NCBI RefSeq assembly: GCF_040802235.1
Contig: NC_133159.1
Span: forward strand, 75,070,501-75,134,500
DNA: 64,000 nt
From: Manis javanica
Taxonomy: Eukaryota; Chordata; Mammalia; Pholidota; Manidae
Direction: 5' to 3'
Shown here: positions 47,050-59,594 of the stretch, piece by piece
Position numbering within the stretch: position 1 is the stretch's first letter
How the letters are laid out: each line of letters opens with the position of its first letter
The notes under the pieces: model-generated
Told to the model about the DNA's origin: nothing
Seen by the model: the letters and a program-made list of their open reading frames with translations, nothing else
Database searches by the model: none
Translations under genes and position numbers: made by a program

Positions 47050-48890
47050 TTCTTGGATATAATTCACTTTACATACAATTCAGAATTTATAGTGTACAAT
47101 TCAATTTGCTTTGGTATATTACATTATTGTTTTTAAATTGAGATAAAATAAATATAAGCTTAACAATAAAACAATTTTAGAGTATAATTCAGTAGCATTA
47201 ATTATATTCACAATGTTGTGTAACCATTACAGGTGTCTATTTCCAAAGATTTTTTATCATCTCGTAAAGCAACTCAATAAGCACTAAGCAATAGTTCCTC
47301 ATTTCTTCCTTCTCCAGCTCCTGGTGATTCGGAATCTACTTTCTGTAGGTATGCATTTGCTTATTCTAAGTTCCTCATATATGTGGAATTATAATTTTTG
47401 TCTTTTGTGTCAGGTTGATTTCACATAGCACAATATTTTCAGTGTTTATCCATGTTATTTTATTCAATGTTATAATGTAGCATGCATTAGAACTTCATAT
47501 TAAAGGTTGAATAGTATTCCATTGCATGTATATTCCACATTTTCTTTATTCATTCATCTGTTGATGGACACTTGGGTTGTTTCTATCTTTTGGCTATTGT
47601 GAATAAAAATGCTGCAATGAGCATTGCCACACAAGTATCTGTTCAAGTTCCTGCTTTCAGTTCTTTTGGGTATGTACTCAGGAGTGGAATTACTAGAGTT
47701 CATGGTAATCCTTTATTTAGGTCTTTGAGGACTGCCAATTGTTTTTTCATAACAGCTGCACCATTTAATTCTCTGCCAGCATTGTATGAGGATTCCAGTT
47801 TCTCCAAATTCTCATCAACAGTTAATATTTTTTCTTTCTTTCTACTTTTTATAACAGCCATCTTGAAGAGTGTGAAGTGATATCTCATTGTGGTTTTGAT
47901 TTTTCATTCCATAATGACAAATGACGATGAGCATCTTTTCATGTGCTTACTGGCCATTTGTGTATTTTATTTGAAGAAATGACAATTTAAGTATTTTGAC
48001 AATTTTTGAATTGGTTTGTTTGATTTCATGTTGTTGGAATGTGGAGGTCTTTATATACTCTGAATATTAATACCTTACAATAAATAATTTGGGAATATCT
48101 TCTTCCATTCTGTGGGTTACTTTTTCATTAATTTCATACTGTTCCTTGATGCATAAAAAGCTTTAATTTGATGAAGTCTTATTTACCTTTTTTCATTCTT
48201 TATATTTTGGTGTCATCCAAGAATTCATTGCCAAGTCCAATGTCATAAGAAATTCTCCCTACATTTTTTTCTAAGAGTTACAATTTTAGCTCCTAAGTTT
48301 AAACCTTTAGACCTTTAGTCTGTTTTGAGTTAATTTTGTACTTGGGGTAAGGTATTTCATTATTTTTAATTTGCATTTGCCTGATGACATATGAGGTACA
48401 GCATATTTTCATATGCTTATTTGCCATCTGCATATCTTTTTTGGTCAGGTGTCCAGGTTTTGGGACCACTTCTTAACTGGGCTGTTTGTTTCCTTGTTGT
48501 TGAGGCTTGAGAGTTCTTTTCTGTTTTGGATAACAGTCATTTAATAGCATGTCTTTTGGCTTGTTTCTTCATTCTTTTCTCAGTGTTTTTTGCAAAGTAA
48601 CCATCTTTAATTTTATGAAGTCAACTTGTCAATTCTTTCTTTCACGGATTGTGACTTTGGTTTTGTATTCATTGTCATACCCGAGGTCATCTAGGTTTTC
48701 CCTGTTATCTCCTAGGAGTTGTACATTTTTGCATTTTTACATTTAGGCTTGATACATTTTGAGTTAATTTTGTGAAGCATGTAAGGTCTATGTCTAGATT
48801 TTTTGTTTTTGCATGTGGACATCCAGCTGTTTCAGCACTGTTTGTTGAAATGACTATCTTTGCTTCATTGTTTTGCCTTTACTCCTGATG
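47050..48890 (-). mobile_element. Ancient L1 3' half
   Basis: Antisense old L1 3' UTR and ORF2 end: 'tccattgcatgtatattccacat', 'ttcattcatctgttgatgga', 'tgatgaagtctt'. A second partly overlapping copy of the same region seems to start at about 48,355. No open ORF. Confidence 0.7.
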
Positions 48891-48894
48891 GAGA

Positions 48895-49382
48895 ACTACA
48901 TAGCAAAATAAAAGTATTAGGAGACTTTACTAACTAACCTTTATCAAAACATACAGACAGAAAATCAATAAGGCAATATTGGCTTTAAATGACACATTAA
49001 ACAAGATAGACTTAATATACACATAGAGAACATTCCTTCCAAAAGCAACAGAATACACATTCTCCTCAAGACACCTGGAACATTTTGAAGGGCATATTTG
49101 TTGGGCCACAAAACAAATCTTAACAAACTTAAGATTGGAATCATAACAAGCATGTTTTCTGCCACAATGGTATAAAACTAGAAATCAATGACAAGAAGAA
49201 AACCAGAAAATTCACAAGTATGTGGATATTAAACTAAATGCTATTAAACAACCAATGTGTCAAAGGAAAAATCAAAAGAAATATTAAAATGAAACACCAA
49301 AACTTATGGGATACAACAAAAGCAGTTCTAAGGGGAAAGTTTGTAATGATAACTTTAAATATTAAGTAAAAAGACAGATCTC
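48895..49382 (+). mobile_element. Ancient L1 ORF2 fragment, left part
   Basis: Sense-strand diverged endonuclease region of ORF2 (RNA sense reading opposite to the previous block). It is interrupted at 49,383 and resumes at about 50,281. Confidence 0.7.
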
Positions 49383-49400
49383 AAATAACCTAATTTTTTT

Positions 49401-49654
49401 TAATGAGAGGGCATCTCTCATATTTATTGATCATATGGTTGTTAACAACAATAAAATTCTGTATAGGGGACTCAATGCACAATCATTAATCAACCCAAAG
49501 CCTATATCTCAACAGTCTCCAATCTTCTGAAGCATAACAAACAAGTTCTTACATGGTGTACAAGTTCTTACATAGTGAATAAGTTCTTACATGGTGAACA
49601 GTGCAAGGGCAGTCATCACAGAAACTTTCAGTTTTGATCATGCATCATGAACTA
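49401..49654 (-). mobile_element. Unnamed retroposed repeat
   Basis: About 250 bp starting with a T run (antisense poly(A)). The direct repeat AAATAACCTAATTTTTT at 49383 and 49655 flanks it. It contains an exact-period 3 x 19 bp array. It resembles a repeat I have seen in other mammalian genomes but cannot name. Confidence 0.65.
49543..49599. repeat. Tandem array, 3 x 19 bp
   Basis: Units AAGTTCTTACATGGTGTAC, AAGTTCTTACATAGTGAAT and AAGTTCTTACATGGTGAAC, at 49543, 49562 and 49581. Three substitutions or fewer between any two. Confidence 0.95.
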
Positions 49655-49671
49655 AAATAACCTAATTTTTT

Positions 49672-50276
49672 AAAATTAAAATATCATTGATACACAATCT
49701 TATGTTTGTTTCAAATATATAACAAATTGGTTCAAACAGCTACCTATATAATTAAATCCTCATCCCTTCTACTGTGGTTACTATCATCACAGTAAGATGT
49801 TACAGAATTATTGACTATATTCTCCAAGCTGAACTATTGTCCCCATGACCAACTTATATTGTGATTGCAAATTATTGTGCCCCTTTATCCTCTTCACCCC
49901 CCCAACCCATCCCAACCCCTCCCTCTTGGTAACCATTAGTCACTTCTCAGTGTCTGTAAGTCTACTCTTATTTTGTTCCTTCTGTTCTGCTTTGTTTTTA
50001 TACTCTACAAATAAGTGAAATTATATGGTGTTTGTTTTTCTTTGCCTGGCTTATTTAACTGAGCATGATACCCTCTAGATCCATCCATGTTGTTGTAAAT
50101 TGGAGGATTTTTTTTTGTTTTTATGGCTGAATAATATTCTATTCTGTATCTGTACCACATCTTCTTTATCATTAATCTACTGATGGACACTTAGGTTGCT
50201 TCCATATCTTGGCTAATGCAAACAGTGCTGTAATAAACATAGGGGTACATTTATCATTTTGAATCAGGGATTTTAT
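49672..50276 (-). mobile_element. 5'-truncated L1 3' fragment
   Basis: Antisense L1 3' UTR of a third subtype ('atcattgatacacaatcttatg') and ORF2 C-terminus (50190-50005, RIEYYSAI-type). Sits inside the older sense L1. Confidence 0.8.
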
Positions 50277-51470
50277 AAACATCCTAATTTTACTCTTCAA
50301 GGAACTAGAAAAAGAGGAATGAGTTAAACCCACAGTTAGTCAAAGGAAAGTAATAACAAAGATCAGTGCAGAAATAAAAGAAATTGAGACTAAAAAGTAA
50401 TAAAAAGATCAATTAAATTAAGAGCTGTTTGTGGAATAGATATACAAAACAGACAAACCTTTAGCTTTGTTGACAAAGAAAAAAAGAAGGGACTCAAATA
50501 AATAAAATCAGAAGTGAAAGAGGAGACATTTTAACTGATACCACAGAAATACAAAGGATTTAAGAGACTACTATGAGCAATCATATGCCAACAAATTTTA
50601 CAACCTAGAAGAAAAATTTCCAAGAAACATACAATCTTTCAAGACAAGAAGAAATAGAAAATCTGAACAAACTGATTACTAAAAAGGAGATCAAATTAGT
50701 AATCAAAAGTCTCTCAGAAAACAAGTCTAGAACCAGATATCTTCACTGGTGAATTATATCAAATATTTAAAGAAGAATTAATACCAATCCTTCTCAAACT
50801 CCTCCAAAACTAGAAGTGGAGGGAATACTTCCAAACTCATTTTACAGTGTCAGTATTACCCTAATACCAAAGTCAGATAAGGACTCTTACAAGGAAATTA
50901 TAGACAAATATTCCTGAAGAATATAGATGTAAAGATTCCCAACAAAATGTTAGCAACCCAAATTCAACAACACATAAAAAATATCACACACCATGACCAC
51001 GTGGAATTTGTCCCCAGATGCAAGGATGATTCAACATATGCAAATCAATGTGATACATGAGATTAATATTGATAGAATGAAAAATAAAAATCTTATGGTC
51101 ATTTCAACAGATGTAAGAAAAGCATTTGATAAAATACATACCTCAACATAATAAAGGCCAAACAGACAACAACCTGCAGCTAACATCACTGAACTCAGTG
51201 GTGGAAATTAAAGATTTTCCTCCAAGATCAGGAATGAGATAAGCATGCTCACCATTATTTTTCAACATAGTACTGGAAGTCCTATCCAGAGCAATTAGGT
51301 AAGACAAAGTAACTAAAGGCATCCAAATCAGAAAAGAAGTAAAATTAATGTTATTTGCAGGTGGTGTGATATAATCCTCTATATATAGAAAATCCTGAAG
51401 ACTCAAGCAAAAATGGAATTCAGTAAATTCAATAAAGTTACAGGATATAAAGTCAACATACAGAGATATT
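50277..51470 (+). mobile_element. Ancient L1 ORF2 fragment, right part
   Basis: Resumes the ORF2 sequence cut at 49,382 ('cctaattttactcttcaagg'). Covers the reverse-transcriptase region; 'ttatttgcaggtggtgtgat' shows the FADD-equivalent site has decayed (GCAGGTGGTG in place of GCAGATGAC). Confidence 0.75.
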
Positions 51471-52125
51471 GAGCATGTCATCAAATTGGTGAGGGCCAAA
51501 AGTGGTGATTTTTGACCATCCTATTGTCCTTGGCAATATATTTACCTGCAGCATCATAAAATGCCTAGTTCTGTGGAAAGATTTAAAAGAACTAACTGTT
51601 CTGTGTTTGTTGAAAAACAACACAGCAAAAGGAAGTGCCAGTAAGCTCAGAAACGATGTTTCTCCCATGGCCCCCACGTGATGGAATATACTTCCAGTCC
51701 TTATATTTCAAACTGGTCTTATTTAAAGGGTTTCCAGCCAAGGAAACAATTTCTTGTGTGAATTCAAGGCTACTGGAATGGTATTTCCTGTAATTGTAAT
51801 TCTGAATGAAACTGAAAGCAATGAAGAGCTGCTTATATAATAGACTCCCTGCTGAGATCTGCTCCTTTTCTAGCAAAACAAGAACTTTATTTTAAAAAAT
51901 ATAACCCATAGCAGCCTGCATGAGAAGCATCCAATAGGAGCTAAATAAGCCACTGTTCCTGAAGGTATCTCCAGACCTGCCATCCTTCTGTACTGGGTGC
52001 TACCTCTATTTCATGGCCCATGACAACTGAATGGCATATGCAGCCACTGCTAGCTTGGAAATTCATCAAAGCCTCAGAGCCCTCCAAGTACCTAATTTAA
52101 TTTAAGCTGCATGTCTCCATCTTCT
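51471..52125. other. Non-L1 island with a perfect ISRE core
   Basis: About 650 bp between L1 fragments with no gene recognised. GAAACTGAAA at 51808-51817 is an exact ISRE core, and an AT box TTTAAATAAG (minus strand) lies 81 bp away. See findings for a possible GBP-type relic promoter. Confidence 0.4.
51808..51817 (-). promoter_or_regulatory. ISRE core match outside the intact gene
   Basis: GAAACTGAAA on the plus strand followed by GC, the same twelve bases as in the functional-looking GBP promoter at 29643-29654. Whether it is active is unknown. Confidence 0.4.
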
Positions 52126-52129
52126 AGTG

Positions 52130-53400
52130 ATACATTTTGCCAGAGTTTCCAAGCTTGTAAGCCAGGAGGGAGTGGAGTGATATATTCAAAGTGCTGAAAG
52201 GAAAAAAACCCTCCACATCAAGAATACTTAACCAGCAAAGCTATCTTTCAGGAATGAAGGAGAGATAGAGATGTTCTTAAACAAACAAAAGTTAAAGGAG
52301 TTCATCAAGATTAGACCTGCCTTAAAAGAAGTGCTAATTAGGCTGAAATAATGCTAATGCACACTGAAATAAGAGGATAACTATGAAAATTACAAAACAT
52401 ACTGGTAAAGATAAGTATACAGTAAAATTCAGAATATACCAATACTGTAATGTGGTATGTTGATCACTCAACTCTACATAGTGGATTAAAGAACAAAAGT
52501 CCTTTATCTATTTATTATTAAATAAAGTATAGCTACAATAATTCCTTAATAGCTATACAACATAAAAATAGGTAAACTGTGATATCAAAAAACAAAAGGG
52601 GAGTAAAAGAGTAGAGGTTTTGTATATGATTGAAGTCACATTGTTATCAGTTTAAAATAGACTGTCATACCTATAAGATGTTTTATAAAGTATCATGGTA
52701 ACCAAAGGAAAACATTATAGCATATACACAAAATATAGAGAGAAGGTAATCAAAGCATATCACCATGGAAAATCATCAGTCGATAAAGAAAGATAGCAAA
52801 TGAGATAAAAGGAGCAGGGAACTACAAAAAATCCAGAAAACAATGAGATACTGTTAGTAAGTCCTTATCTATCAATAATACTTCAAATGTAAATGGATCA
52901 AATTCTCCGATAAAAGGGCATAGAGTTGTCACATTTAAAAACAGGGCTGAACTACATGCTGTCTAATGAGGTTCACTTCAGATTTAAGGACACACATGCT
53001 CAAAGTAAAGGTATAGAGAAAGATATCCTATGCAAATGGAAACTGAAAGTAGGAGTAAGTGTACTTACATTGGAAGAAAAAGATTTTATGTCAAAACTGT
53101 AACAAGGACAAAGAGAGACATTAAATAATGAAAAAGAGCTCAATTTATTGAGAGGATGTAAGAATTGTAAAATATATATGTACAAAATATCAGAGCACAT
53201 AAATATATTAAATATGTTTTAACAGATCTGAAAGGAGAAATAGATAATACAATAATAGTAAGGTACTTTAGTACCCTACTTTTAACAATGGATAGAAGAT
53301 CCAAACAGAAAATCAATAAGGGAACATTGGACTTAAGCTATAGCTTAGACCAAATGGAACATTCCATCCAACAAGCAGCAGAATACATTCTTCTCAGGCA
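52130..53400 (+). mobile_element. Ancient L1 ORF1-to-ORF2 region
   Basis: Diverged sense L1: 'gtgctgaaaggaaaaaaacc', 'ccagcaaagctatctttcag', then the ORF2 start region. It lies downstream of the ORF2 block at 50.3-51.5 kb, so it is a separate or rearranged copy. Confidence 0.65.
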
Positions 53401-54890
53401 ACAAGAACTGTGTTTTAGGGCTAGAACCTGAGCTCTGCTTCTTCCTACTGCAGAGAGGATCCTATCCTGGCCACAAACCCTCACTGAGCCTACCTTGGGA
53501 TGAATTTTTGCTTGGAGGGACCTCTCCAGGCTGCACACAGATCATTTAAATGTTCCTACCTTCTTGTTATATTCAATATATGCACATGAGGCAGAATTTA
53601 ACCTGAGGCTGAGGAGGCCCCAGGAGACCACTGGACAGCTCTTCTGAGCTTCCTTAATATGTTTCCTGTATTCTTGGAAAGACATTTCCTCTACTTTTCT
53701 TTGCATTTCTTACATGTTCCTGCTTCTACCGCCTACTCCATCACTTAGGCATTTCCTTAAGAAATGCATTCTGTGAGGCCTATTTGAGAGCAGGCTACCA
53801 TCGGTGAGTCAGGCTACAGACAAGCACGGAGAAAGGGGGAGAAGAATTTTAGAAATTGTCAAGCTGTGAACTTCTTAGTATAGTAAAATACTATGTGCAA
53901 GAATGGCTGTGAACCTGCCGTCCAAAACACTTGTTGAAAAGGTACTTGCAATAGATCTTTCATTCCTTCAACAATTCAATAATTATTTATTAATTTTCAA
54001 GTGAGAGGCCTTTTGCCTGGGGCCTTATCTGGGGGTGAATATAAACTATTACAACAGATGACAACTTATGCTTGAATGTCAAAGTGGGTGGAAATTCCTT
54101 TTACTCTGCTTTCATTGCCCTTTACCTCACTCCTGATTCCTTTTTCACCTATAAACAGCTATAATTTCATGTCAATATTCTTGCACTGACTGTTTCATAT
54201 TTTGTTTACTGGTCATGTGTACTGGGGAGATCCGATGGGGACCCAGGGATTTTTTCCCTTCTCCCTCATCCCCTTTTCCAGATCATGCAGACTTGCATCC
54301 TCTGGATGGTACCAACAAGTGATGGGGACCAGCCCAGCTACAAGACTTCTCATTCCAGTGTTGATTGGGACACTAGAAGATAACTACGAATTGCCTCACA
54401 GCCCTTGGGAAAGCAGAACAGTGCCCTTTTGACTTTATTAAGAAAGAAGAAGTGAAGACTGATTACAGTATTGCTGTTGGATAGCTTTATGGACAATGTG
54501 CAGATTCCACCACTCTGTCAGCTGTGGGTATCATCTTCAGTGAGATGTAGCTTCTCATATAAGAAGCATGATTTTATTTCAGCAGCAGTAGCCTGAACTG
54601 TTAGAAAAAACTCTAATGGAACTATCAGAGGTTTTCATGATTCTGTTCTTTTCTTTACCTTTTTAAACACCATAAATTGCCCTCTGAGCCAAAGGCAATA
54701 GTTCCATTCTTGGGGAATTATGGAGAAAGTTTGAGGAACATAGAGCCAGCTCTTTAAAGCAGCAGATTCTGATAGACATGCATTTTTTTCTGCTTCAGTG
54801 AGTCCCTTCTGCACTAGTTCCTAAAACCGTGTCTTTTTGTGAACTCCAGACAGGAGAGAATGTAGTGAGGATATAGTAAATTAAATGGCA
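53401..54890. other. Unclassified intergenic sequence
   Basis: No gene, RNA gene or named repeat recognised. Short frames at 53,338-53,538 and 54,202-54,432 have no domain or splice context. Confidence 0.4.
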
Positions 54891-55075
54891 GCTCATGGAT
54901 TTGTTCAATACAAACCTGGTATTTATGTGGTGGGCTCTGTACTAGGAGCTAAAGATGTATGATAATGAAGATGAAATACCTGAGATCAAGAAACAGTAGG
55001 CAAGACAAAAGTATGCAAGCAATTTCAATTTCACAATTATATAAAAAGTGCTATGGTAGGAGTGACAACACTGCA
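54890..55075 (+). repeat. Ancient interspersed repeat remnant
   Basis: Pattern 'ggtatttatgtggtgggctctgtactaggagctaaagatg' (diverged) then 'agtgctatggtaggagtg' belongs to the common mammalian 'tactatgtgccaggcactgt...ggagcttac' family. Family not named; also present at 59,600-59,760. Confidence 0.45.
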
Positions 55076-56880
55076 CAGTGGCAGCACAAAGAAGGGTCCC
55101 TCATCCAGTCCCAGGAAGTTAGAAAATAGGGGACCAGAAGGAGGAACAGAGGTCAGCAAAGAAGCAGTACCAGATGAGGAAGCCAGAGTGTCTTCCTAAG
55201 AAGTCTGTGTCTTTTGTGCAAAGGCCTGGGGTTAGGAGACTATATTCAGTCTGTGGAATTATAAGGAGTTCATTCTAGCCACAGCAGTCTACAGCAGTAG
55301 ACAGCATAATGAACTCCCCCCAGATTGAATTGATCCTAAAGAAAACATTTTGTTCTAATTTACCAACTTTATAGATGTGAGGCTGGAATTAAGATGTCAT
55401 CCAGGCAACATCCCATGTGACTTTTTATCTAAAAAGAGACCAGGGAATAGAAGTTTAAAGCCTTATTGAAAAGCCATATACTGAGAAACCCACAGCGTGA
55501 TCAAAGCCCCACCACACACACTGACACAGACATGCTTTGGGAGAAAGTGACTCATGGTTCCTGGTGACAATGATCCTCTCTTTGTATGAGTGAAGGTATA
55601 GGGACATAATTTTTTTTATTGTACCTGGAAACTACTACTCAGTTGATCTTCTGGTACATTGTCAATATGGAATAAAAGACTTCTGTCCCTTGTTGGCTAC
55701 TCAAGGACAAAGCACTTTCATTTTGGAAAGAAATGCCTGATGCACTCTCTGAGCATATTGGAATTTTGAATTTGGGAATTCTTGCCTGTAGAAGTGGAAA
55801 AATGGTGACTACTGAAGGGACAGCCTTCAGGCAAGGGGGCTGAGGACTTTACTTTCCAGGGATCTTTGCACTGTTGCAGTGCCTATGCCTGTAAATCACA
55901 TTTAATCCAATCAAGTGCTACCTTCTTGCAAATCAAATTTGTGCTAATTCAGCAAAGCCAAAGAAATTAATTTTCTGCAGGGTCAAGGAAGTCCTTCAGG
56001 AGGAGAGACACGCAGCCCAAGTAAAGAAATTTATCATCGGTTTCCTCAGCACTGGTATGGATTTTGGTGAATCAAGTACTTATTAAATGTTTACTGAGTG
56101 ATTGAGTAATGAAAAATATGGTCACAATTCCTTTTGTGATCCCATTGTCCCCATGCAGATATGAAAATGGGCCCTAAAATAAAATAATGCCAGAGAGAAG
56201 GGTAAGATAGCACTTGTGAAAATATCCAGGTTGCTAAAGAAAAAACTTAAAAATCAGAAATAAAAGAAAAAATACACCAAAAATGTTTGGGAATTCTCAT
56301 AGCACAAAACATCAAAGAGTAAGGTTAACCCAAATGTGACTGAGAACTTGTCTTGTTGATAGCATGAATAAATGAATAAGTAAACAAAAATGGGTATTCC
56401 TTCTATGCACCCTTACTTATCCACTCTGCTAAATGCAATCAATGTGGTAAATTAATAATAATAATAATGTTACCATAACATGTAAGGCTATAACAATGAA
56501 GTGTTAAGTCATGAGAAACGTAAAATGAGGGAGTTGAAATTCTTTTGGAAGGCTGTGTCATTTTTTTTTTCTGGAATATTTAGGGTATAAATATCCTTCG
56601 TCTGAAAGATAAAACCATCCAGACACTAGTAATGCTTTGTGAAATATACTTTTTAAGTAAGGTCAGATGAGATTGGGCACATTCTTGTAATCCTGTGCTT
56701 ACCAACTACTACTACTACATTCTCTGATGAGCTATTTTTGGCCTTGCACAACAGGAGGAGCACATAAGGAGCACATGTATGTGAGCCCTAGGAAGATATA
56801 GCACTGCTGTAAACTGGCAAGTCATTTTCATTTTATCATTTGTTTTAAAATCATTTGTCCCAACACTGGTTCTCAGATTT
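55076..56880. other. Unclassified intergenic sequence
   Basis: No gene or named repeat recognised. A short (ATA)n run lies at about 56,452-56,468. Confidence 0.4.
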
Positions 56881-57150
56881 TGTGATTGTTAATTTTACAT
56901 GTCAACTTGATTAGGCTAAGGGATGCCTCAATTGCTGGTAAAACAGTATTTCTGGGTAGGTCTGTGAGGGTGTCTGTGAATAAGATTAACATTGATTTAG
57001 TGTCTGAGTAAAGAAGGTCCCCTCTCACCAGTGTGGGAGGGCATCATCCAATCTACTGAGGCCCGAATAGAACACAAAGGCAAAGGAAAGGTCAGTCACT
57101 GTCCAGAGAGAGTCATGGCCTGATGCTGCTCATGGACCTTGACTAGGAGC
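56881..57150 (+). repeat. Ancient interspersed repeat remnant
   Basis: Runs 'gttaattttacatgtcaactt', 'ggtctgtgagggtgtctgtg', 'agattaacattgatttagtg', 'gaatagaacacaaaggc'. This is the widespread mammalian 'gtgtcaacttgactgg' repeat. Family not named. Confidence 0.55.
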
Positions 57151-57734
57151 AAATCTTTCTTTCTACTCTTTTCATATGAGAGTGGTGGTAGATTCACAGT
57201 TCATATGTTTTTAACAATAAGAGAGCAGCAATTTCCATGACAAAGCATTTAGAAGTTGCCTCACTATTATTTGGTAATTCCTTGAGTAGAAAATAAAAAC
57301 AGTGCTGGTGAAACTCCCTTGCTTGTATTGTTTCTTGAGTTTTGAATTCTTAATTCTCCCCAAAGACCTATCAGTCATTAGGACCAGGTGGAGAAATGTG
57401 TCCTCCTCTAACTGGTGGTCAAGAACTCCCTTTAAATAAGATAAAGACAAAGCATTTGCTTAGAAGCCAGTGTGACTTTGGGAAACAAAAGGGGAGAGAG
57501 AAGAAAGGAGGAATGACAAGTGAAAAAGGAAAGAGAGACAGAAACAGAGAGGCAGTGAGATGTACATGTGGGGATCCTGAGAGTTTAGGGGAATGGAGTT
57601 CAACTCCTCGTGGGGCTGAGCCAGTGAAGAAGTAAGACATTTTTTAAAAAGGCTGGTCTGCTTAGATGGAAAGGCCTGTGGGCAGATTCTCCTAAAAATA
57701 ACTAAGAACCATGAGGGACAACCCAGTTAAAAAA

Positions 57735-58560
57735 AAAAAAGATTTCACAAAATAGGAAATATAATGGTAAATAGACATATGAAGAGATGCTTAAATTTGT
57801 TTATAGTGAGTTATATGATATACAACTATGTATATCAATCACTAGATTAACAAAAGCTAAAATGTCTGACATCACTGAAAACATATACGTGGAAAAACAT
57901 GTGAAGAAATCTCATTACTCCTAATAGTCTTTTAAATTGCACATAAAGTTTGAAAAGTTGTTTGATATTGCCTAGAATGTCTAAAGACACATGTATCTGT
58001 GACCTAGCAATTCCACTTCTGGAACTATTACCCAAGGGAAGTTTGTGTACATGTACACAAGAATATAAATATAAAAATACTCATGGGTGTTGAGTTCTTA
58101 AAAAATAAAATCTGGGGATAGTATTAATAAATGAGGAGATAAGTCATGGCTCTTCTTACAATGATATACTGTAAGGTTGTGGAAATAAATAAATTACAGA
58201 TGTACATGATAAATGCATGAGTCTTATAAACTTCTTGATGAGATAAACACAAAAAGAACATATACAATTCCACTTATATAAATTTTAAAAGCAGCCCAAA
58301 CTAAAATGTGTTTTAGAAATGCATAAATAGTATGTAAAGCCATTTTTTAAAAGCAAGAAGGGAAATAGTGCCATGAAAATTAAAATATTGGTAGAGTGTT
58401 ATTTGGGCTTTTGGATGTTGGTAATATTTTATTTCTTGGTCTGAGCACTGATTACACTAGTGATCACTTTATATATATTAATTTTATTATACATGTATAT
58501 TTTGTCCACTCTTCTGTATGGGTTATAGTTCACATTTTGGAAAATACTAAATAGAGAAAG
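57735..58560 (+). mobile_element. Very old L1 3' fragment
   Basis: 'gacctagcaattccacttctgg' and neighbouring blocks match L1 ORF2 C-terminal coding sequence at high divergence. No ORF. Confidence 0.6.
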
Positions 58561-58649
58561 AGAAGGGACCATAATTTATCAAAGTTTTGTAATGAAATGG
58601 AGCAAAAACATTGGATGGTAACTCTCTTGAGATGTGAGACTTACAGGAT

Positions 58650-58698
58650 CTTTCCTTCTTTCCTCTTTCCTTCCCCCTTCATTCCTTCTTTCCATCAT
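58650..58698. repeat. Polypyrimidine tract (CTT/CCTT-rich)
   Basis: About 48 bases of almost pure C/T with TTCCTTCTTTCC units. Confidence 0.85.
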
Positions 58699-59029
58699 TA
58701 TAAAAAAGAATACATAGTAAACTAAATCTTTATGCTGCTGGGAATAACCAGTGATTGGGGCAAATGGGATGCAGGAGAAAGAAAGGGAATAATAGCAGGA
58801 GCTGCTGGGATAAATGGGGTCCAGAGGACCAGGGCAGTGGGCCTTTTGATAGGGTTGGTAGACTCTCTTTTATTACTGGATAAAAGAGTGAGATTTTATG
58901 GAAAGATGGAGCTGAGATTATAAATTTGGTGGCAAGTAGAAGTTTTCTTCTTAGGAAAAGCTGGTTTCATCCTTAGTGTGGCCTTATCACGGGTTTCAAC
59001 AAATGCCCCCTGCCCCAGATGATGCTCAC

Positions 59030-59197
59030 TATGGTTCTGTCCTGCCAGGTGGTTCATCAGGAGGAATTTCTTGCCCAGAGTAGCCCTGCAGTGGCCACAG
59101 ACAGCACAGGCTGGGAGGTCTTGTCAAGGGTCTTTAATGGTTTTGGTTTTACTATCAGCTGCTCTTCCTGATTTTCAGCCAGACAGATGGGCACCAT
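59030..59197 (-). pseudogene. Decayed exon 2 of a GBP4/6/7-type guanylate-binding protein
   Basis: Minus-strand ATG at 59197-59195, then a reading close to the first coding exon of GBP4/6/7: V-PICLAENQEEQL, LDKTSQPV, and after a small deletion LLMNHLAGQNH, ending at an intact GTGAGC donor (59029-59024). The P-loop region is disrupted by a short deletion and frameshift, leaving GLLW then GK-like remnants in another frame, so no GTPase could be made. The NQEEQL and AGQNH residues point to the GBP4/6/7 branch, not to the GBP1 branch of the intact gene. I could not find exons 3-11 at lower coordinates; old L1 occupies part of that space. Confidence 0.8.
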
Positions 59198-59594
59198 CAC
59201 AAAGGATCAAAATGCCACAGTAACTTACAAACTCAAAATAGCTGCTAAATAGAACACAAGATTCCCAGATCATCTCTAATGGTTATGCAAAGCAAACGCA
59301 GATCAGCTTTTGCTTATAGGATGTGCATATGAATTTCCTATATTTTGTACATTTATAAAAGAAAAATGTGTATCCTGTGTGTCAAGGCCTGGTACGGATG
59401 CATATACTTTACCTTACTGACAGAACTCTCAAATAACCTTGCTCACATGATGCATAAAATTAATAGGAGGAGGAAAGCAAAGGACATATGATGGAACCCT
59501 GAGAATGCTAAGATTTGGGGGTAAGTACAGGCAGCATGGGATATGAAGGAGATATGAGAGGTGGTCAGAAAGGTTCCAGGCACTCCAGGACAAC

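Noticed and set aside
49543..49599. Possible CRISPR-like array
   Set aside because: Only three head-to-tail 19-bp units with no spacers, inside a mammalian retroposed element.
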